This document shows, piece by piece, positions 31,912 through 39,907 of a stretch of 64,000 bases of DNA (the first letter of the stretch is position 1; every line of letters starts with the position of its first letter). The notes under the pieces were generated by a model that ran no database searches, had not been told where the DNA came from, and was given only the letters and a program-made list of their open reading frames with translations. A program made the position numbers and the translations under genes. Origin of the DNA: a virus; the IMG/VR virus record IMGVR_UViG_3300044680_000280, positions 1 to 64,000 of that record; one strand, written 5' to 3'.

Positions 31912-33050
31912 CGTACTACTTCCGCGGCAAACACTGGAGTTGGCATATCCGTAAGAATGGTAGGCGTGGCCAAATCCGCACGCAGGTGGAGGTCATAATC
32001 CAACTGCGCCACAATCTCCCATCGATCGTGAATCTCTCGACTTGCGAGGCTGGTGTTTCTTACATCAAGTCGTCCGACCACTCCATTGAATCTCGTGACT
32101 GGCACTCCCTCGATGGGAATGGTCGTGATTCCCGTGTGCATCCCCCGTCGTAGGACCATCGACTCCTCAGGGGACGCAACCCAGATACCAGAGGGCAACT
32201 TGTCTCTTGAGCTCTGCGCAACGGCTGGCTTCAGGTCATGCATGAGGGAGCTGACGGTCAGGGCGATGTCTCGTGCCCATTGAGCAGCAATCGTGGACCT
32301 GTGGGACCCAGCGATGTTGAACAGCAGATTACGAGCTTTCGCATCTTGAAGGCCCAACTTGACCCTGGCGAACGACTGAAAACTCAAGTACGACGTCATT
32401 CCCGTGGTATCACCTTCCAAGGAAAGAAGATCTATAAATCGACGTAGACCACCGCTCACGAATGTGGGAATGAGACTAGGGAGAGCGGTTCGGAGTTCAT
32501 CGACGATGAACGACCGCCCCTTGCGGGTTGTGGCAAGTAGGCGTCGATCCCCGAGTGCCTTGTCCTCATCGGTTTGGGCAAGACGAGAAGACAAGTCCCT
32601 GAGCAGAATCTCCTCTCTCTTTTTCTCGAACTTCCAACTGATGACAAGCGCCTCAACCTTGGGATTGATCCGTGGAAGCGGCTTCACCATCCTTCCACTC
32701 TCACGAGGGACATCAGGCGGCTGCCATATATCCTCTTCCGTGAGGGTGGCAATGGCTTTTCCTGTCTCTCGATCAATCAGCAGGACCTTATCTCCGATTT
32801 GCAGGTATTCGTCGGCTAGGTACCGTGCTACCTCCTGGAGATCCTCAACCGAGCCCTCCTGAAGCTCTGTGAGAGGCTCCAGTAGCTCGCGGGCGAGGTT
32901 AGTGGAAGCTTCCTCGCCCGACTGTCCAGCGTACTTTTCGAAGATCGATCGGAGAGCCCGGTTTCGCTGAACCTCGAACCTTGCGCCCAGCAACTGTTTG
33001 GACTTGGGAGAGGCCAGACTCGTTACATTGGGTAGGGTGAGGTCAGCCAT
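31908..33050 (-). CDS. Hypothetical protein, 380 residues
   Basis: CGGGAG before the ATG. N-terminal 80 residues helical; the centre basic and Arg-rich; the C-terminal half beta-rich (F-N-G-V-V-G-R-L-D-V-R-N-T). No motif or family recognised. Precedes the frameshifted pair and follows the AAA ATPase gene by 15 bases, so likely the same transcript. Confidence 0.65.
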   Translation of the reverse strand: MADLTLPNVTSLASPKSKQLLGARFEVQRNRALRSIFEKYAGQSGEEASTNLARELLEPLTELQEGSVEDLQEVARYLADEYLQIGDKVLLIDRETGKAIATLTEEDIWQPPDVPRESGRMVKPLPRINPKVEALVISWKFEKKREEILLRDLSSRLAQTDEDKALGDRRLLATTRKGRSFIVDELRTALPSLIPTFVSGGLRRFIDLLSLEGDTTGMTSYLSFQSFARVKLGLQDAKARNLLFNIAGSHRSTIAAQWARDIALTVSSLMHDLKPAVAQSSRDKLPSGIWVASPEESMVLRRGMHTGITTIPIEGVPVTRFNGVVGRLDVRNTSLASREIHDRWEIVAQLDYDLHLRADLATPTILTDMPTPVFAAEVVR

Positions 33051-33065
33051 AGGACACTCCCGGTT

Positions 33066-34670
33066 TCAAACGATTTTCAGGGCGGCGGGCGGCGGTGCGT
33101 TTTTCCGAGTGGGAGGGGCCGCGTAGCGTGCCCGAATCCCGTCGTCGGCTTTGTCGTCGTAACCGACCCATTCGATGAGTCCTTTGACCTCGTCGACCAT
33201 CGTATTTGCGAGGCGCGGCTTCCGCTCGAGCGTCAAGTGTAGAACGTCGAAGCTGAGAGCTGAAAACTTCTTGTTGAAGCTTTCAGTCATCGCCGCCTTG
33301 ATGGCCTGTTCGATCTCTCGACCGACCATCATGTTAGCGGCTTCCGCCAAAGCGTCAAGATCGAATCGTCGCGGGTCCTGCTTGTTCTTCGCCAAGTGAA
33401 TCTTGAGGATTTCGATGCGATCCTTCTTTGAGGGGAGGTCGAAGAAGAATCGCTCATCCAGTCGGTTGATAAATTCGATGGGCAAAGACGCGAGGGAGTT
33501 CGCCGTCAGAGCGAGGCAGATGGGGGCCGTCGTTTCTTGCAGCCACGTCGAAAGGATACCGATCATACGGCTCGTCGTACCGCTATCGGTGTGATCGCTC
33601 GACTTGCCGCCAGCAAGGCTCTTTTCCGCCTCGTCAATCCAGACGATGCACGGGGAAACCTGCTCGATCATGCGGATAGCCTGGTAAACATTGGCTTCCG
33701 AAGCTCCCTGTTGAGACGAGCGTAGCTTACCCGTTTCGAGTTGGACAACGGGGAGACCCCAGGCAGTGCCCATCGCCTTGACGCTGAGGGACTTACCGCA
33801 ACCCCAGACGCCGACGTTGAGAATTCCCTTTGGCGGGGTAAGGCCGAACTGTTTCCCCTCCGGAGACCACGCGGATGCCGTGCTGACGGCCCAATCCTTG
33901 AATCTCTGAACGCCGCCGAGCTGGTCGAATGTAAAATTGCTCGTGTCGACGTACTGAAGGAGTCCGGTTTGCTTGATCGCACGCTGGCGATAGGTCGTAA
34001 TGATGTGCGGTTCGATTCGAAACCGTTTGGCCGGGTCCGGATCCTTCTTCGTGGTGACAACCGACTGGGAAATGGCGGCTGTGATCTCCCACGAGGTCAT
34101 GCCTCGGAAGATCGAGATGTCGTCGGGAACGGGAACCTTGGTGCTCCCCATCGTCTTGTTGAGGTTGGCACACGTCTCCTGGATGAGGGTTTGAATCTCC
34201 TCGTCGGTCAGTCCCGTATCGTGAACGATCTCCATGTACCGAGAAAGCTTCTCAGGAATCGACCGGCGGGGACCGACGAAGATGAGGACCTTCACCGTAT
34301 GGATATCGTTGTGCAGGCAGTGCACGATGTTGAGGATGCGCCGGGTAACGTGCTCGTCCTTGAAGAGCCGCTCGGGGTCCAGGAAGACGTAGAAGCTCTG
34401 ATCGTTGTGCAGGTCTTCTCTGTAGATGCCTTCGAGAACCGAGTTGATTTCGAGCTTCTCCTTATTTACGGTGTGCTTGTGCGCCTCCCAGTCGGCGATG
34501 ACGTCACTGATCTGGTGGAGACCCGTCGTGAAGTTGTAAACCCACGTTCGGGGAAGCCACTTCTTGTTCACCGTCGTCGATAGGTTCATGAGAAATCGAT
34601 CCTCCTCGTCCGTGACGAAGTAGATCAACCGGGAAAGGGACTTGAGGTGCTTATCGAATTCGGGCGTCAT
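33066..34670 (-). CDS. Ycf46-like AAA+ ATPase
   Basis: 534 residues from the ATG at 34670, chosen because a GGTGTA element lies 10 bases upstream; six more codons are open before it. N-terminal about 260-residue domain followed by an AAA module: Walker A V-G-V-W-G-C-G-K-S, Walker B C-I-V-W-I-D-E-A-E-K-S, and second-region-of-homology E-F-I-N-R-L-D-E-R-F. This matches the Ycf46/FtsH-like ATPases that co-occur with DUF1257 and DUF2997 proteins, both encoded just upstream. Substrate unknown. Confidence 0.85.
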   Translation of the reverse strand: MTPEFDKHLKSLSRLIYFVTDEEDRFLMNLSTTVNKKWLPRTWVYNFTTGLHQISDVIADWEAHKHTVNKEKLEINSVLEGIYREDLHNDQSFYVFLDPERLFKDEHVTRRILNIVHCLHNDIHTVKVLIFVGPRRSIPEKLSRYMEIVHDTGLTDEEIQTLIQETCANLNKTMGSTKVPVPDDISIFRGMTSWEITAAISQSVVTTKKDPDPAKRFRIEPHIITTYRQRAIKQTGLLQYVDTSNFTFDQLGGVQRFKDWAVSTASAWSPEGKQFGLTPPKGILNVGVWGCGKSLSVKAMGTAWGLPVVQLETGKLRSSQQGASEANVYQAIRMIEQVSPCIVWIDEAEKSLAGGKSSDHTDSGTTSRMIGILSTWLQETTAPICLALTANSLASLPIEFINRLDERFFFDLPSKKDRIEILKIHLAKNKQDPRRFDLDALAEAANMMVGREIEQAIKAAMTESFNKKFSALSFDVLHLTLERKPRLANTMVDEVKGLIEWVGYDDKADDGIRARYAAPPTRKNAPPPAALKIV

Positions 34671-34680
34671 GAGATACCCA

Positions 34681-34687
34681 TACACCA
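34681..34687 (-). promoter_or_regulatory. TGGTGTA element, 10 nt before the AAA ATPase ATG
   Basis: TGGTGTATGGGTATCTC then ATG; located 12 bases after the hairpin at 34699. Confidence 0.55.
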
Positions 34688-34698
34688 CAAAAGCGAAA

Positions 34699-34724
34699 CG
34701 GCGCAGCCTAATTTAGGTGCGCCG
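34699..34724 (-). terminator. Hairpin between DUF1257 gene and AAA ATPase gene
   Basis: CGGCGCA and TGCGCCG arms enclose the near-palindrome CCTAAATTAGG; on the minus strand TTTCGCTTTT follows. Could be a weak terminator or attenuator. A second perfect hairpin lies 9 bases upstream. Confidence 0.5.
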
Positions 34725-34732
34725 CTCACGGC

Positions 34733-34756
34733 TTGGGACTGGGACCCCAGTCCCAA
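34733..34756 (-). promoter_or_regulatory. Perfect 11-bp inverted repeat
   Basis: TTGGGACTGGG with its complement and a 2-base centre. Adjacent to the hairpin at 34699. Such a compact palindrome suits a protein-binding operator; no T run follows. Confidence 0.5.
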
Positions 34757-34778
34757 TTGAGGGGTGATTGAGGTGGTG

Positions 34779-35102
34779 TTAGCCGACCTGGTAGATGATC
34801 TCGATGTCGCCCTCGGACGTGACGTTCCGGCTGTGGATCGAGGCGCCCTTTTGCTGAAGCGTCCAGAGATACGACTTCTCGGCGTAGTGCTGCTTGAGCG
34901 TATCGAAGTCGCTGTCGTGGAAGCTCATGTCGTCGCCTTCGATCTGGCCCGTGGTCAAATCGAGGATACCGGTCGAGCGGCCGACGGTGATCTCGTACTT
35001 GGTCTTCGAGTGTTCACGGACATGCGCTCCGCAGGAGGCGAAAGCCTGTACGGCAATCGAACGATCGGTGATGGTGGATTCGGTGGTTACTCGCTTGGAC
35101 AT
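34779..35102 (-). CDS. DUF1257-like (Ycf35-type) protein
   Basis: 107 residues; AGAGGG before the ATG. Small alpha/beta protein starting M-S-K-R-V-T-T-E-S-T-I-T-D, with a central beta hairpin (Y-E-I-T-V-G-R) and an end in Q-H-Y-A-E-K-S-Y-L, as in the DUF1257 family. In cyanobacteria and phages this family is found beside Ycf46-like ATPases and DUF2997. The presence of all three here supports the call. Confidence 0.65.
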   Translation of the reverse strand: MSKRVTTESTITDRSIAVQAFASCGAHVREHSKTKYEITVGRSTGILDLTTGQIEGDDMSFHDSDFDTLKQHYAEKSYLWTLQQKGASIHSRNVTSEGDIEIIYQVG

Positions 35103-35141
35103 GGTTCCCTCTTTCGATGATTCTAACGTGGTTTCGGTATT

Positions 35142-35324
35142 TCAGCCAGCCGAGGTGGTTTCCGTTTGGGGATCGCACTCCGGTCCGGTGTCCTCGTCGC
35201 TCAACTGGCGACCGAGACTGTTCGTGATGGTATACACCGTCGAACAAAGATGTTCCTGGCGATCGACAACTTCGGTGACGACTCGTCCGGCAGGCTTCTT
35301 CTTGATGGTAGCTTTGACAATCAT
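35142..35324 (-). CDS. DUF2997-like small protein
   Basis: 60 residues; TAGGAG 8 bases before the ATG. Pattern: I-V-K-A-T-I ... P-A-G-R-V-V-T-E-V, then C-S-T-V-Y-T-I-T-N-S-L-G, acidic end. This matches the short DUF2997 family that accompanies DUF1257. Identification rests on pattern plus context. Confidence 0.6.
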   Translation of the reverse strand: MIVKATIKKKPAGRVVTEVVDRQEHLCSTVYTITNSLGRQLSDEDTGPECDPQTETTSAG

Positions 35325-35363
35325 TGGGGTCTCCTAATCGGTTCCGTAGCCGCTCTAGGTTTT

Positions 35364-35939
35364 CTATACACCGGGAGTCGAGCGGAATCGTACTTTTGAT
35401 CCAGGACTCACGACCTTTTCGTTGGTCTTCTCCGGTTCAGCTACCTCCCAAGCGTCCTTCTTTTCCTGGGGGAGAACATTTCCCACCATACGGGGTCCCT
35501 GATCCGGAGTATTCAACGTTGGCAAACGGATGAGCTGAGAACGTTCGAGCTTTAGTGGATGAGCTGGGACTGGGAACGGTTCAGCTACGCCTTTCGTTTC
35601 AGTCTGAATAGAAGCGGGCTTGACCGCTTCCTTGTCGTTCAGATCTCGAGGATCCACCCACGAGGAGGTCCAAACCTCGGGCGCCGGACCAGGATCGATC
35701 ATGAGGAACTTCTTCCCCGAAATAGTCTCGTAGCGTGAATCGCTAGGGTCCAGCCTCGGTGGATTGGCGAAAAGGTTCTCGTACCAGGAACCAACACGCT
35801 TTTCGAACTTGCTTTGACCAACTCGACTCCTCGTGCACTCCGTCTGCATGCATCGATCGCAGAAGGTCATCTTGAACTGGTCAAGAGGAACGTTCTGATC
35901 ATTACACACCTTGAGAAGGTCACTTCTATTCGAGGGCAT
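35364..35939 (-). CDS. Hypothetical protein with a Cys zinc knuckle
   Basis: 191 residues; TTAGGG before the ATG. C-D-R-C-M-Q-T-E-C near residue 27 suggests zinc binding. The last 120 residues are Pro/Glu-rich with little predicted structure. It ends T-P-G-V-stop within CGGTGTATAG. Function unknown. Confidence 0.6.
   Translation of the reverse strand: MPSNRSDLLKVCNDQNVPLDQFKMTFCDRCMQTECTRSRVGQSKFEKRVGSWYENLFANPPRLDPSDSRYETISGKKFLMIDPGPAPEVWTSSWVDPRDLNDKEAVKPASIQTETKGVAEPFPVPAHPLKLERSQLIRLPTLNTPDQGPRMVGNVLPQEKKDAWEVAEPEKTNEKVVSPGSKVRFRSTPGV
35367..35373 (-). promoter_or_regulatory. CGGTGTA element, 42 nt before the DUF2997-like start
   Basis: CCGGTGTATAG: the last two codons and stop of the upstream gene make the element. 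Confidence 0.45.
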
Positions 35940-35959
35940 CGTTCCCTAACATAGCAATT

Positions 35960-38812
35960 TCATAAACACTTTGGGCTTAAGTTCTGCTCGTAAAGGTGTT
36001 GGGCGAAGCGCTCTGGATTGACCCGAATGTTCAAGCTAGCTGGAATAAGAACCTCTCCCGTACCAGCCAAAGTCAGACTGAGGACCTTATTTCCTGGAGC
36101 CTCCGCATCGTAGAGCTTTCCACAGATGCCAAGTAGATCGTCCAAGGTTTTCTGTGTGGCGTACACGATCTGTTGGTGAAATACGTCTCCTGATGTTGAG
36201 GCTGGCGGCGGTGTTGAGGCTGGCGGCGGTGTTGAAGCCCTAGAAGGAGTGACTGAGACAGGTGCTGGGGTCTCGGACATTGGTGAGGCGGAAGGAACGC
36301 TGGCAGCAATGATTTCCGCAACAACTTCAGGTTGTTTTTCTGTTGTTTCCACCGCCTCGTACCCGGGTCGAAAGAGTCCCTCGAGCCAAGGGGGAACCTT
36401 ATGATATACCCGTTCCCCAACGAGGACTTCGAGCCCCTTGATCTTGTCCCCTTCCTTGTAAGGGCGTCCGTGAGTGAGCATTCCGTAGTCATATTCACCG
36501 CCCCAACTATCTCCGATTAACGGTTCGACGATGAGGGGCACCTTCCACTTGGGAGAGTGCGGCGGAACTGCCATCATCTTAGGGGAGGCCATCACACGAG
36601 TGATAACATCGAGTGCCTGCTGTACTCTAGAGTGTTTGATCTCGAAGACTATTTCGTCATGTACGGAGAGTAGCAGGCGAACCGAGTCATCCCCGTTCTG
36701 CCTCAACCACCCTAACCTGAAAAATTCCCTACAGAGGAGAACGAGGCTGATCTTCATGATGTCGGCGCCCGTTCCCTGAATAGGGAAGTTCGTCGACTTT
36801 CGTTCGCACCCAGCAACGACTTTTTTATCCATCGAGTCGATGTCAGGAATGGCGATCCATCGACCCAATGCTGTCCAGACGCCCTTGTCCCGCTTGACCT
36901 TCTGGTGCTGACCTTTGATCCAAGAGGCGAATGTCGGAACCGCTTTATCGAACGCCCCTTTTCTCCGTGTCGCCTCAAGCTTGTCGCAACCCGTTGCACG
37001 CATGATCGATGCAGGACCGCCCCCGTAAAGTAGGGCGAAGTTGGCAATTTTGCCCATCTTACGAAGTTCTTTTTTGCGGTCTTTATTGGCTTCGTCGTAG
37101 TCGGGAAAGAATGCCCTAGCTGTAATGGTGTGTAGGTCTCCGTCTCCCTCCAAAAACTCTTTGATCCAAACCTGCTCTCCGGACACGTTAGCGGCGATGC
37201 GGAGCTCTTCTCCCGCATAGTCCGCTTTGACCATTGTGTACCCCTCCCGAGCCTCAAAGCAGGTTCGCAGGGCGGAAGTCGCTGGAATGCCGTGAATGGG
37301 TATACCGGAAAAGCCTTGCGAAGGATCGCCCGCGGGAGCGCTAAAACGACCCGTTGCGGCGCCCGTCTGCTTGAACTGAAACCGCATCTCCGAATTGTCG
37401 TCGATGTTCCTCGACATGTTGCGAAGGTAGGTTGAGTCCATCTTCTCGTATCCGCGCCACTCAACGATCCAGAGAAGGATTTCAGGAAGATTGGCGTGCT
37501 CAGCTACGAGGCGCTCCAACGTGTCCGCATCCGTCTTGTACTGATTGCTCTTTTCGTTGCGGGGAGGTTTGCCCTCAGGCCAGTCCGCACTGGGCGGTAC
37601 CGTGATATCCAAACCGCTCTTACTAAATAGGAATTCGCCAAGAGCCTTAGAGCTGGATGGATCAAAACTCACGAGACCCTTGGAGGCAGCGACCTCCTTG
37701 ATCTTGGCAAGAATCTTGTCCTTCTCGGCAGTATTCGCCTCCAGAAGCTTTAGGATCTTGTCCTTGTTGACCCGAACCCTAGGTCGCTCCATCCAACGAA
37801 CAGCGTTCGAACACTGCTTCTCGACTCGATACGTTCGATTGTACTTCGTGCTGCAAAGCCCCATGACGTCTTCGTGCTTGTCCGACTTCCTGGGTTTTCG
37901 GCAGAGAAGATACGTACAGATGGCGTCCGAACAGGCGTACTTGACGCAACCGGGCTCATCGGGATAGACGTTTTGGAACTTGATTTTGGAACCCTTGACG
38001 GGAAAGAGATCCTGAATCTCAATCATCTCGTAGGGGTTGCCCTTGTCGTCCCGCAGGAGTTCGAAAGCCTTCCACTTGAGACTGAGCCTCTTGTCGTCCG
38101 AATAGTATGTGTAGAAAGCGAGGTTGCCGTCCTCGAAGCTGTCGGGGTGCCACCAATCGATGCCCGTGACCGGAAAGAGGAATTCCTGGTCGAACTTCGC
38201 ATTCCAGAAGTAAATGACAGGCTTCGGAGGCGCTGCCACTTCCTTGAAGGATAGAGGATCCTTCAGAAGCACGTCAGGCGTCTTCGGGACTGGCTGAGAG
38301 GCTTTGCAGAGCCGTGTGATCGCCGCCTCCGCCTTCTCAACGGGTAGATTGATCTCACACGGGCGACCGTCCGTGACGTGCCTTATCGGAGCGTAGTAGC
38401 CCGTCAACCCATCGTACGTGAGACAGAAACCAACGATCTTATGTTTCGTGTAAGGTTTGTCATTCGCATCGTAATAGATGCGGTTATCGAGCCCCTCGGT
38501 TTCCAAGTCGAGGGCACACTCCCCAGCCGCAATCGCACTATCGACAATGCTTTCAAGTTCCTCGATCGTTTTAACGAGGTTGAACTTGTGGTTATCCATC
38601 CAAGGGCGATGAATGTTCGTCGGACTGCTAGAGCTAGCCTTTAGTTCTAACGCGGCACGATAGTCGTCAGGGTCAACCTCAACGACCGAAACGTCGTTCT
38701 TCGGCGCGGGGGTTGGAGCCGGCGAAGCAGCGGCGACAGTCTCAGTCTGGACTTGGGGAATTTCCTCGTCGTCCAACGAGATCAGGTCGTCAATTTCAAT
38801 CTCATCCGGCAT
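35960..38812 (-). CDS. polA: DNA polymerase I (family A) with 3'-5' exonuclease
   Basis: 950 residues. Exonuclease motifs: D102-L-E104 (L-D-L-E-T-E-G), N-A-K-F-D (204-208) and Y-A-C-S-D (292-296), all intact. Polymerase: motif A D531-Y-A-G-E-E-L-R, O helix K588-I-A-N-F-A-L-L-Y596, motif C H-D-E (718-720). Acidic N-terminal 60 residues and about 220 residues beyond motif C including a P-P-P-A-S-T linker are extra. No 5' nuclease domain. Likely the replicative polymerase. Confidence 0.93.
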   Translation of the reverse strand: MPDEIEIDDLISLDDEEIPQVQTETVAAASPAPTPAPKNDVSVVEVDPDDYRAALELKASSSSPTNIHRPWMDNHKFNLVKTIEELESIVDSAIAAGECALDLETEGLDNRIYYDANDKPYTKHKIVGFCLTYDGLTGYYAPIRHVTDGRPCEINLPVEKAEAAITRLCKASQPVPKTPDVLLKDPLSFKEVAAPPKPVIYFWNAKFDQEFLFPVTGIDWWHPDSFEDGNLAFYTYYSDDKRLSLKWKAFELLRDDKGNPYEMIEIQDLFPVKGSKIKFQNVYPDEPGCVKYACSDAICTYLLCRKPRKSDKHEDVMGLCSTKYNRTYRVEKQCSNAVRWMERPRVRVNKDKILKLLEANTAEKDKILAKIKEVAASKGLVSFDPSSSKALGEFLFSKSGLDITVPPSADWPEGKPPRNEKSNQYKTDADTLERLVAEHANLPEILLWIVEWRGYEKMDSTYLRNMSRNIDDNSEMRFQFKQTGAATGRFSAPAGDPSQGFSGIPIHGIPATSALRTCFEAREGYTMVKADYAGEELRIAANVSGEQVWIKEFLEGDGDLHTITARAFFPDYDEANKDRKKELRKMGKIANFALLYGGGPASIMRATGCDKLEATRRKGAFDKAVPTFASWIKGQHQKVKRDKGVWTALGRWIAIPDIDSMDKKVVAGCERKSTNFPIQGTGADIMKISLVLLCREFFRLGWLRQNGDDSVRLLLSVHDEIVFEIKHSRVQQALDVITRVMASPKMMAVPPHSPKWKVPLIVEPLIGDSWGGEYDYGMLTHGRPYKEGDKIKGLEVLVGERVYHKVPPWLEGLFRPGYEAVETTEKQPEVVAEIIAASVPSASPMSETPAPVSVTPSRASTPPPASTPPPASTSGDVFHQQIVYATQKTLDDLLGICGKLYDAEAPGNKVLSLTLAGTGEVLIPASLNIRVNPERFAQHLYEQNLSPKCL
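36195..36230 (-). repeat. Two 18-bp tandem units coding for the Pro/Ala/Ser/Thr linker
   Basis: Two exact copies of GTTGAGGCTGGCGGCGGT as read on the plus strand, with a partial third. In frame within the polymerase C-terminal extension. Confidence 0.75.
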
Positions 38813-39242
38813 CGGTCACCTCTTGAACGATAATTACATACACCCCCTCCCGCCAAAGCTTGATAATATCGTTGCCAAGCTGGCGAACTTTCTCATCCTC
38901 CGAGATCTCGGGCTCGTAACACCAGGGGAGCCTCTTCGCGACAGGAAAACACGTCTTTTTGTCAAAGAAAACGCAGTTTTTCCGTTGGTAACAGCGTGTG
39001 GCCTCTTCTGGCAGTTTTTTGAGGGCCCCCCACGGCGGTAACCCGAGTGTCTTGAACAGAGGGCTGGACCACCCGTAGAGGCAATGATCCATGACCTCTT
39101 GGGACACGACCGTCAGAAGGGAACACACCGATGACCCCTGCAAAGGGCGCCACTCCTCTTCCCAGACGCCGTCGAGCTCGTAGATAAGGAAAAGCTCGAG
39201 CGGTCCCATCTCCGATGTATTGACCCTCAACCGTCTGGACAC
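38802..39242 (-). CDS. Hypothetical 146-residue protein
   Basis: GTG at 39242 with AGGGGG 8 bases upstream. Trp-rich (W-E-E-E-W-R-P-L, Y-G-W-S-S) and with several Cys (C-Y-Q-R-K-N-C-V-F-F). No family recognised. Located between the primase zinc-finger and polymerase genes, overlapping both ends slightly, so probably part of the replication operon. Confidence 0.65.
   Translation of the reverse strand: MSRRLRVNTSEMGPLELFLIYELDGVWEEEWRPLQGSSVCSLLTVVSQEVMDHCLYGWSSPLFKTLGLPPWGALKKLPEEATRCYQRKNCVFFDKKTCFPVAKRLPWCYEPEISEDEKVRQLGNDIIKLWREGVYVIIVQEVTDAG
38839..38845 (-). promoter_or_regulatory. GGGTGTA element, 26 nt before the polymerase ATG
   Basis: Weakest copy (G at the second position, inside codons for Gly-Val-Tyr). 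Confidence 0.25.
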
Positions 39243-39907
39243 GGTATGTCCCCCTCGCGAGCTGCTTCTTTCTCCGTGATCTTGTTACGTATACGCTGGA
39301 GGATCGACTCGGCTTTGCTGTAGGAAACGAGTTTCTTCATGACTTGAAAGTGCAGTCGATCGAGCACAACACATAACTTCAAAAACCCGGTCATGTCGAA
39401 AGCAGCACGGTACTTTCGTAGTCGGCTCTCACACAACCTGAAGTCGGATTCAAATTGTTCGAGTTCAACATTGACCGTCTCCTCCCCAGCGCTCGGACTC
39501 GAATGGTCCGCAGGACGAGGCGGAGGTGTGATACCAAAATGCTCCTCAATACCACGTAGAATAGCCCCGAACTTGGCGTCTTCCTGTCCCTCGAATTTCT
39601 TCCAGAGTCCAATGCAATCCCACCGCTCATTGCAGGCAAAACACCATACGTGACTAGGACTCTGCGGATCCTGTGGGTATACTCGAGCGGACGGGCGGCG
39701 ATCTTGACCGTGAAAAGGGCAGGAGATTTGCTCTTCACCCTCGGTATAACGAAGAGCTACCCCGTTCTTGGAAAGGACGTCGTAGACCGAGACTCGGCGA
39801 TGGATCTCGGCGATCCTCTCTTGGATCCAGACTCGCCAAGCTTCCCGAGACTGTACCTCCCTCTCAAATCGTACCGCCTCACGGGCCAAGGATTGTGGCA
39901 ATTTCAT
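39227..39907 (-). CDS. CHC2-type primase zinc-finger protein
   Basis: 226 residues. I-S-C-P-F-H-G-Q-D-R-R-P-S-A followed by V-W-C-F-A-C-N is the CHC2 zinc finger of DnaG-type primases. No TOPRIM motif follows, so this is the template-recognition part only; the C-terminal 110 residues are helical. It overlaps the helicase gene, with which it likely works. The catalytic primase must be elsewhere or absent. Confidence 0.8.
   Translation of the reverse strand: MKLPQSLAREAVRFEREVQSREAWRVWIQERIAEIHRRVSVYDVLSKNGVALRYTEGEEQISCPFHGQDRRPSARVYPQDPQSPSHVWCFACNERWDCIGLWKKFEGQEDAKFGAILRGIEEHFGITPPPRPADHSSPSAGEETVNVELEQFESDFRLCESRLRKYRAAFDMTGFLKLCVVLDRLHFQVMKKLVSYSKAESILQRIRNKITEKEAAREGDIPCPDG

Noticed and set aside
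33741-34583. 280-codon plus-strand frame opposite the AAA ATPase
   Set aside because: Antisense shadow of a gene with clear Walker motifs; no ribosome site.
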